NCBI RefSeq assembly: GCF_018069625.1 | Contig: NZ_CP072941.1 | Coordinates: forward strand, 2,604,001 to 2,668,000 | Direction: 5' to 3' | DNA length: 64,000 nt | Origin: Streptomyces yatensis | GTDB taxonomy: Bacteria > Actinomycetota > Actinomycetes > Streptomycetales > Streptomycetaceae | Shown: positions 58,962 to 64,000 of the stretch, piece after piece | How the letters are laid out: each line of letters begins with the position of its first letter | Position numbering within the stretch: position 1 is the first letter of the stretch | Notes under the pieces: generated by a model | Seen by the model: the letters and a program-made list of their open reading frames with translations, nothing else | Databases searched by the model: none | Told to the model about the DNA's origin: nothing | Position numbers and translations under genes: made by a program

Positions 58962-59146
58962 GGGAGCGGGGCGGGTGGCCCGGGCAGGACCCAGCCCGAG
59001 GGCCGGAACCGGGGCCGGTGGGCCCCGGAGTCCTGCCCCCGGGTGGGTGGTTGAGGTGGCGGCGGGAAGGAGGCGGCGTACTCCTGCCCGCCGCCACGCC
59101 GCCCCCACGGCTCCCCTCGGGCCGTCGGGACGGCGAACCGGGGGGC

Positions 59147-60598
59147 CTAGCCGTCGTGGTGGTGCTGGTGGTGGCCGCCGCCCTTCGCCGGCAGGTCCTT
59201 GATCCGGATATCGCGGAAGGAGACCTCGTCCCCCTCCCCGTGGTTCTGGATGCCGACGTAGCCCTGGAGCAGGCTGCGCGCCGGGTCCCGGTTGGTGAAG
59301 TCGTTGATCTTCACGCCGTTGAGCCAGATCCGCAGCCGCTCGCCCTGCACACGGATTTCGTACGTGTTCCACTCCCCCGGCGGGTTCAGCGCCGCGTCCC
59401 GCTTGGCGAGGTCGGCCGACTGGAAGCCGTAGACCGAACCGGTGGTGTGATCGGGGGTGTCGGTGGCGTCGATCTGCACCTCATAGCCGTTGTCGACCGC
59501 CGACCAGGGGTCGTCGGAGGCCGGGAAGCCCACGAAGACGCCGGAGTTGTCGTCGCCCGCCATCTTCCAGTCCAGCTTGAGCGAGTACGAGCGCAGCTCG
59601 CGCGCGTCGTACCAGAGCATGCCCATGCCGCCGGTCGAGGAGAGGGTCCCGGACGCGGTGTCGAGGGTGAAGCTCCCGGGGCCCGCCTGCTTCCAGCCGT
59701 CCGTCGAGGTGCCGTCGAAGAGCGGGCGGTAGCCCTGCTCGGGGCGGCAGTCGGCGTGGGCGGCGCCGGTGGCGTAGCGGATGCCGCCGAGCAGGTGCTG
59801 CCGGAAGGCGGGGTCGGTGTAGGACTCCTTAGTGTGGCCGAAGCCGGTGTAGAAGGCGCGTCCGCCCCGGTACTCCTGGCACCACGAAATGGGGTGGTCC
59901 TCGCCCATCGCGCCGCCCTGGTACGAGGATTCGTCGAGCGTGGCGAGGACCCGCACCCGTTCCCTCGGGTTGGTGCGGTAGTTGTACCACTCATCCGTCC
60001 GCTCCCACGTCGGCGCCAGATGCGCGGTCGCGGGGTTGGCCCGGTCCTCGACGTTCACGGTGGCCTGCTGGATCGCGGGGTGGGACTGGAAGTACGCCCC
60101 GGCCAGTCCCTCGTAGAAGGGCCAGTCGTATTCGGTGTCGGCGGCCGCGTGGACGCCGACGTAGCCGCCGCCCGCCCGCACATAGCCCTCGAACGCGGAC
60201 TGCTGGGCGGTGTCCAGGACGTCGCCGGTCGTGGAGAGGAAGACGACGGCGTCGTAGCGGGCGAGGTTGTCGGGGGTGAAGGCGGCGCCGTCCTCGGTGG
60301 CGTCCACGGCGAAGCCGCTTTGCGCGCCGAGTTCCTTGATGGCGGCGACCCCGTCGGGGATCGAGTCATGGCGGAAGCCCGCCGTCTTGGAGAAGACCAG
60401 GACCCGGTCGTCGTCGGCAGCCGATGTGGCAGCCCCGGACGCGGCGGCGGGCAGGGCCGTCAGGGCGAGCAGCAGCGTGGCCCCGACGGCGGCGAGGCGC
60501 GCCCCACGCCGGGAGCGGGTGCCGGAGTCGGGTCCGGAGTCGCGTCCGGAGTCGGGTCGGGAGTCGCGTCTGGAGTGCGGAGAGGTGTGCGGGTGCAT
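59147..60598 (-). CDS. Secreted ThuA-domain protein with DUF1080 (3-keto-disaccharide hydrolase-like) domain
   Basis: This 483-residue secreted protein has a basic repetitive N-terminus (SRRDSRPDSGRDSGPDSG) and a signal helix (AAVGATLLLALTALPAAASG). The ThuA domain follows (about 65-290: VFSKTAGFRHDSIPDGVAAI, GYVGVHAAADTEYDWPFYEG, with HTKESYTDPAF). A concanavalin-like DUF1080 domain is C-terminal (about 300-475: FDGTSTDGWKQAGPG, VGIQNHGEGDEVSFRDIRIK). It ends His-rich (GGGHHQHHHDG), perhaps metal-binding. ThuA proteins are linked to trehalose/3-keto-sugar metabolism and DUF1080 includes 3-keto-disaccharide hydrolases, so a role processing oxidised sugars outside the cell fits the sugar dehydrogenase upstream. 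GGAGGAAGGAG precedes ATG 60598. Confidence 0.88.
   Translation of the reverse strand: MHPHTSPHSRRDSRPDSGRDSGPDSGTRSRRGARLAAVGATLLLALTALPAAASGAATSAADDDRVLVFSKTAGFRHDSIPDGVAAIKELGAQSGFAVDATEDGAAFTPDNLARYDAVVFLSTTGDVLDTAQQSAFEGYVRAGGGYVGVHAAADTEYDWPFYEGLAGAYFQSHPAIQQATVNVEDRANPATAHLAPTWERTDEWYNYRTNPRERVRVLATLDESSYQGGAMGEDHPISWCQEYRGGRAFYTGFGHTKESYTDPAFRQHLLGGIRYATGAAHADCRPEQGYRPLFDGTSTDGWKQAGPGSFTLDTASGTLSSTGGMGMLWYDARELRSYSLKLDWKMAGDDNSGVFVGFPASDDPWSAVDNGYEVQIDATDTPDHTTGSVYGFQSADLAKRDAALNPPGEWNTYEIRVQGERLRIWLNGVKINDFTNRDPARSLLQGYVGIQNHGEGDEVSFRDIRIKDLPAKGGGHHQHHHDG
60510..60590. repeat. In-phase repeat tract in the ThuA N-terminus
   Basis: Near-identical 12-bp blocks (gagtcgggtccg, gagtcgcgtccg, gagtcgggtcgg, gagtcgcgtctg) follow one another and encode the DSGP/DSRP-type N-terminal residues before the signal helix. 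Slippage-prone and in phase. Confidence 0.75.
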
Positions 60599-60676
60599 AT
60601 CCGTCGTGCTCCTTCCTCCCGGGCCAAGGGCGGCGGCCGCGTACGGCCGCCACCCCCGGCCCCGGGCGTCAACTCG

Positions 60677-63130
60677 TCAGCCGGTGCCGATCGTGAAGTC
60701 GTCCACGTCGAAGAGCGCTCCCGCACCGCCCTTGAAGACGAGAGCCAGTGTGGTGGTACCGCTCGGGGGCTTCGTCAGCGTCGTCTTGACGTCCTGGAAG
60801 GTCTCCCAGTCGCCGGTCACCGGCACGGTGACGGTGCCGAGCAGCCGTCCGGTCGGGGAGCCGCTGTGGATCTCCAGCGTGCCGCCGGCGCCCGCCGAGG
60901 AGACCCGTGCGGTGAAGTCCTTGGCGTTGCCCAGCACATACGGGGTGAAGGAGATCCAGTCCCCGTTCTCGATGTTGCCGACCGTCTTGCCGCCGTTGGC
61001 CGGGGTGTGGTTGATCACCGAGACGCCCTGGCCGTCGTCGTAGTGCTCGGCCTGCCGGTGCTTGGGCTGGACGATGGACTGGTCGTGGGTGGTCAGCGGC
61101 GGCTGGCCGCCTCCGCCGCCGTCGGTGTACTCGGCGTCGAAGACCCCGAAGATGTTGGCGTTGGGGTCGTGCTCCCCGTCCGCGTTGGTCTTGATGGTGC
61201 CGGAGCAGCCGTTCGCCGTGGTGACGGGGTGGCCGTGGCTGTCATGGCCGAGGATGTAGGTGACCTTGACCTTGGCGCAGTCGACGGTGCCGTCCTCCGG
61301 GTCGGTCACCTTGACCTTGAACGGGACCTCGTCGCCGAAGTTGAACAGCTGGCCGTCGGCGGGCAGTTGCAGCGTCACCTTGGGCGCGGTGTTGCCCACG
61401 GTGAGGTGCACATTGGCGCTGGCGGTGCGGCCGGTGGGGTCCTTGACGGTGAGGGTCGCGGTGAAGGTGCCGTTCTTCTTGTACGTGTGGGTGGGGTTGG
61501 TGGCGGCGGAGGTCGTGCCGTCGCCGAAGTCCCAGCTGTAGGCGAGGGTGTCGCCGTCGGCGTCCGAGGTGCCCGCCGACGAGAAGGCGACCTTCATGGG
61601 CGCCTTGCCCGAGGTGCGGTCGGCGCTCGCCTCGGCGATGGGCGAGTGGCCGCCGGTGGCGTTCTCGATCCGGTAGAGCGCGGAGTGCTCGTCGCCGTTG
61701 AAGTAGCCGAGGCCATAGTCGAGGACGTACAGCGCGCCGTCCGGGCCGAAGGCCGAGTCCATGACCTGGGTGCCGGACCACGGGAAGTCGTTGATCTTCT
61801 GCACGGCCCCGTCGGCGCCCTGCTCGATCCGCTTGATCCACTGGCGGCCGAACTCCCCGGCGAAGAAGTTCCCGTTGTACGACTCGGGGAACTTCACCGG
61901 TGAGTCGAGCGAGGCGTCATAACGGTAGACCGGCCCGGCCATCGGGGACTCGGAGCCGGAGCCGAACTCGGGCACGGAGTCGTTGTCGTACGGGATCCAG
62001 GCGGGCTGGGCGGGCGGCAGATCGGTGAGCCCGGTGTTGTACCGCGAGGTGTTCTCGGGCGCGGCGCAGTCGAAGGCCGGGCCGGAGGTGCCGGTGGCGA
62101 AGTCGTAGTCGCGGTACGGCTTGTTGTCGGCGATGCAGTACGGCCAGCCGTAGTTGCCGGGCTTGGTCACCCGGGCGAACTCGACGGCGCCACCCGGTCC
62201 GCGCTCGGGGTTGGCGGCGCCGGCGTCCGGTCCGTAGTCGCCGACGTAGACCGTGCCGGTCGGCTTGTCGACACTGATCCGGAACGGGTTGCGGAAGCCC
62301 ATCGCGTAGATCTCGGGACGGGTCTTCTCGGTGCCCGGCGCGAAGAGGTTGCCGTCCGGGACGGTGTACGAGCCGTCGTCGGCCACCTTGATGCGCAGGA
62401 CCTTGCCGCGCAGGTCGTTGGAGTTGCCCGCGGAGCGCCGGGCGTCGAAGGCCGGGTTGCGGTTGTCCCGCTCGTCGATGGGGGTGAAGCCGTCGGACTC
62501 GAACGGGTTGCTGTCGTCGCCGGTGGACAGGTACAGGTTGCCGTCGGCGTCGAAGTCGATGTCCCCGCCGACGTGGCAGCAGATGCCGCGGGACGCGGGG
62601 ACGTCCAGGACCTTCTTCTCACTGCCGGTGTTCAGGGTGCCGTCGGCGTTGAGGGTGAAGCGGGAGAGGCGGTTGACGCCGTCGAACTTGGCGAAGTCGG
62701 CGGCCGTGCCCTGGGTGGGGGCGTCACCGGCGGGGGTGTCGAGCGGGGGCGCGTAGTAGAGGTAGATGGCGCGGTTGTCGGCGAAGCCGGGGTCGATACC
62801 GACGCCTTGCAGCCCTTCTTCGTCGTGCGAGTAGACCGGCAGCTTGCCGGACACCTTGGTCTCGCCCGTGGCATCGGTCAGCCACAGGGTGCCGTCGCGC
62901 GAGGTGTGCAGCACGGAGCGGTCGGGGAGCACGGCGAGCGTCATGGGCTCGCCGGTCTCCTCCACGCCCTTGGCGAGGGTGACCTGCTGGAACTGCTCGG
63001 CGGCCGGGGCGGGTTGATCCGCTTGATCCGCGCCCGCCGGCGGAGCGGTGAGCGCGAGCCCCGCGCCGACGAGCAGGGCGCTCGTGACGAGCGCGAGGGG
63101 CCCGCGCAGTCGAAGCCTTTTCCTGTGCAC
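60677..63130 (-). CDS. Secreted PQQ-dependent sugar dehydrogenase-like protein with PKD and CBM6-type domains
   Basis: This 817-residue secreted protein has a signal peptide (LALVTSALLVGAGLALTAPP, ending near AGADQ). A six-bladed soluble-glucose-dehydrogenase/sorbosone-type propeller follows (LHTSRDGTLWLTDATGETK, DEEGLQGVGIDPGFADNRAI, YAMGFRNPFRISVDKPTG, NYGWPYCIADNKP). Next is a PKD domain (SSAGTSDADGDTLAYSWDFG, HTYKKNGTFTATLTV), and at the end a CBM6-like beta-sandwich (GNIENGDWISFTPYVLG, TTLALVFKGGAGALFDVDDF). It probably oxidises sugars or sugar polymers outside the cell, with PQQ or another acceptor unproven. The GTG at 63130 has GGAGGA upstream. It is followed by ThuA after 78 bases, likely one operon. 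Confidence 0.9.
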   Translation of the reverse strand: MHRKRLRLRGPLALVTSALLVGAGLALTAPPAGADQADQPAPAAEQFQQVTLAKGVEETGEPMTLAVLPDRSVLHTSRDGTLWLTDATGETKVSGKLPVYSHDEEGLQGVGIDPGFADNRAIYLYYAPPLDTPAGDAPTQGTAADFAKFDGVNRLSRFTLNADGTLNTGSEKKVLDVPASRGICCHVGGDIDFDADGNLYLSTGDDSNPFESDGFTPIDERDNRNPAFDARRSAGNSNDLRGKVLRIKVADDGSYTVPDGNLFAPGTEKTRPEIYAMGFRNPFRISVDKPTGTVYVGDYGPDAGAANPERGPGGAVEFARVTKPGNYGWPYCIADNKPYRDYDFATGTSGPAFDCAAPENTSRYNTGLTDLPPAQPAWIPYDNDSVPEFGSGSESPMAGPVYRYDASLDSPVKFPESYNGNFFAGEFGRQWIKRIEQGADGAVQKINDFPWSGTQVMDSAFGPDGALYVLDYGLGYFNGDEHSALYRIENATGGHSPIAEASADRTSGKAPMKVAFSSAGTSDADGDTLAYSWDFGDGTTSAATNPTHTYKKNGTFTATLTVKDPTGRTASANVHLTVGNTAPKVTLQLPADGQLFNFGDEVPFKVKVTDPEDGTVDCAKVKVTYILGHDSHGHPVTTANGCSGTIKTNADGEHDPNANIFGVFDAEYTDGGGGGQPPLTTHDQSIVQPKHRQAEHYDDGQGVSVINHTPANGGKTVGNIENGDWISFTPYVLGNAKDFTARVSSAGAGGTLEIHSGSPTGRLLGTVTVPVTGDWETFQDVKTTLTKPPSGTTTLALVFKGGAGALFDVDDFTIGTG

Positions 63131-63414
63131 GCTGATCCTCCGTGGAAAGAGGGGGTGTACGGGCGGGCCGTCAGGCCGCCGTGACTGGCACAGGCGCGCG
63201 CCGTCGCGCCGGGATGACCGGTCCGGGGCGAGGGGCCCCTATGTGACCGGTACATCTCAAGGACCGTAGCGGTGTTTGTCCGGTCCGGAAACCCCTTTGA
63301 CGCAAAGTAGCCCCTGCTTCATCCACGGGCAGGACAAAGCTGGGTGGGGGCGCGGTGTGCGGTCCCCCACCCAGGGGCCCTTCGGGCGGGTCCTCGATCG
63401 CCGGACGGGCGGGG

Positions 63415-64000
63415 CTACTTCTCCCCGCCCCCGAAGGCCGCGTCGAACGACGCCGTCGGCGGGTCGAAGTCGAAGTGCTTCAGCCGGGCCAGCGCCTCCG
63501 GGGCGCCGGTGAGCCGGTCCATCCCGGCGTCCTCCCATTCGACCGACACCGGACCGTCGTAGCCGATCGAGCGCAGCATCCGGAACACGTCCTCCCACGG
63601 CACATCGCCGTGGCCCGCCGAGACGAAGTCCCAGCCGCGGCGGGGGTCGCCCCAGGGCAGATGGGAGCCGAGGCGTCCGTTGCGGCCGTCCAGCCGCTTG
63701 CGGGCCTCCTTGCAGTCGACGTGGTAGATCCGGTCCCGGAAGTCCCACAGGAAGCCGACCGGGTCCAGGTCCTGCCAGACGAAGTGGCTGGGGTCGAAGT
63801 TGAGCCCGAAGGCGGGGCGGTGGCCGAGCGCCTCCAGGGCCTGGTGGGTGGTCCAGTAGTCGTAGGCGATCTCGCTGGGGTGCACCTCGTGGGCGAAGCG
63901 CACGCCCTCGGCGTCGAAGACGTCGAGGATCGGGTTCCAGCGCTCGGCGAAGTCCTCGTAGCCCCGCTCGATCATCCCCGGCACCACCGGCGGGAACATC
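63415..64000 (-). CDS. Sugar phosphate isomerase/epimerase, C-terminal part (runs off right edge)
   Basis: The visible 195 residues are the second half of an AP-endonuclease-2-like TIM barrel. They carry metal ligands in RFAHEVHPSEIAYDYWTTHQ, FGLNFDPSHFVWQDLDP and YHVDCKEARKRLDGRNG, then VSVEWEDAGMDRLTGAPEAL, a signature of the IolE/IolI-like sugar isomerases common in actinobacteria. Position 64000 is inside the frame, and the Met near 63999 is probably internal, so the true start lies to the right. With the PQQ-type dehydrogenase and ThuA genes downstream it forms a set for oxidised (keto) sugar or inositol handling. A short GCCC-TTC-GGGC hairpin is at 63376-63386 after its stop. Confidence 0.88.
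   Translation of the reverse strand, partial: MFPPVVPGMIERGYEDFAERWNPILDVFDAEGVRFAHEVHPSEIAYDYWTTHQALEALGHRPAFGLNFDPSHFVWQDLDPVGFLWDFRDRIYHVDCKEARKRLDGRNGRLGSHLPWGDPRRGWDFVSAGHGDVPWEDVFRMLRSIGYDGPVSVEWEDAGMDRLTGAPEALARLKHFDFDPPTASFDAAFGGGEK

Larger units (their letters stand above)
58316..59146. other. 831-bp intergenic region with G-rich repeats and a long hairpin
   Basis: No protein-like frame is seen: open frames here are low-complexity Pro/Arg/Thr or Gly strings. The region carries the ebo operon promoter (starting near 58316), a 12-bp palindrome CGCGGATCCGCG at 58362-58373, a degenerate G-rich repeat array (about 58460-58830) and a very strong hairpin (58910-58961). Confidence 0.7.

Noticed and set aside
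57305..61903. A 4.6-kb open frame on the plus strand across UbiA, MIPS, ThuA and the sugar dehydrogenase
   Set aside because: It is antisense to genes with clear domains. Its translation is Gly/Val/Arg-rich low complexity caused by GC3 bias and crosses the repeat array.

Overview
The window looks like chromosomal DNA of a Streptomyces or a close actinomycete relative. It has very high GC, strong third-position G/C bias, many GTG starts with GGAGG-type ribosome binding sites, ATGA/GTGA stop-start overlaps, Tat-type leaders, and the families typical of that genus (HxlR, MmyB-type XRE, SpoIIE-type phosphatase, WD40 kinase). All functional calls rest on reading the translations; no database search was run.

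Layout. 1-4.7 kb: the N-terminal two thirds of a transketolase, a broken pyridine-nucleotide-disulfide oxidoreductase, a HAD hydrolase, and a divergent HxlR / NmrA-like quinone reductase pair. 5-10.2 kb: an orphan sensor kinase, a LacI regulator, and a LysR regulator divergent from an EamA exporter and NAD(P)-binding protein. 10.5-16.6 kb: a Tat-exported YtcJ-type amidohydrolase, an SDR with its divergent XRE regulator, and an alpha/beta hydrolase followed by an unusual MerR-acetyltransferase fusion. 16.6-23.5 kb: a Ser/Thr kinase with a seven-repeat WD40 sensor, divergent from a tightly packed set (ATP-grasp ligase, CocE/NonD acylase, PrmC-like methyltransferase, CDGSH iron-sulfur protein). 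23.7-29.3 kb: Ppx/GppA phosphatase, SDR, DMT permease, a 47-codon ORF and a GH65 phosphorylase. 29.4-38.9 kb is scarred: a frameshifted SpoIIE/PAS phosphatase, a two-component system in advanced decay, and a nitronate monooxygenase remnant sit around intact GH97 and GH29 secreted glycosidases, ending in gene-poor sequence abutting tRNA-Leu(GAG).

39.2-49.7 kb is an oxalate-type module. An ALDH and SucC/SucD lie on the minus strand. They diverge from a ThDP decarboxylase (oxalyl-CoA decarboxylase-like), a class III CoA-transferase (Frc-like), a one-chain NDP-forming acyl-CoA synthetase and an OxlT-type antiporter. Inferred flow: import oxalate, form oxalyl-CoA, decarboxylate to formyl-CoA, and recycle CoA.

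49.7-58.3 kb is a seamless eight-gene minus-strand operon of the ebo type. In order of transcription it holds an inositol-phosphate-synthase homologue, UbiA prenyltransferase (EboC), TIM-barrel isomerase, EboA, TatD-like EboB, EboE, a nucleotide pyrophosphatase/phosphodiesterase (EboF-like) and a Tat-exported isomerase. An inositol-phosphate synthase appears where other ebo clusters carry a dehydroquinate-synthase-like cyclase, making this the best candidate for an under-described pathway. Upstream are a G-rich degenerate repeat, a very strong hairpin, a secreted ThuA/DUF1080 protein, a secreted PQQ-type sugar dehydrogenase with PKD and CBM modules, and the C-terminal part of another sugar isomerase at the right edge.

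A recurring theme is short in-phase tandem duplication (15-30 bp) in gene ends, linkers and intergenic DNA, together with several single-base lesions in homopolymer or duplicated tracts.
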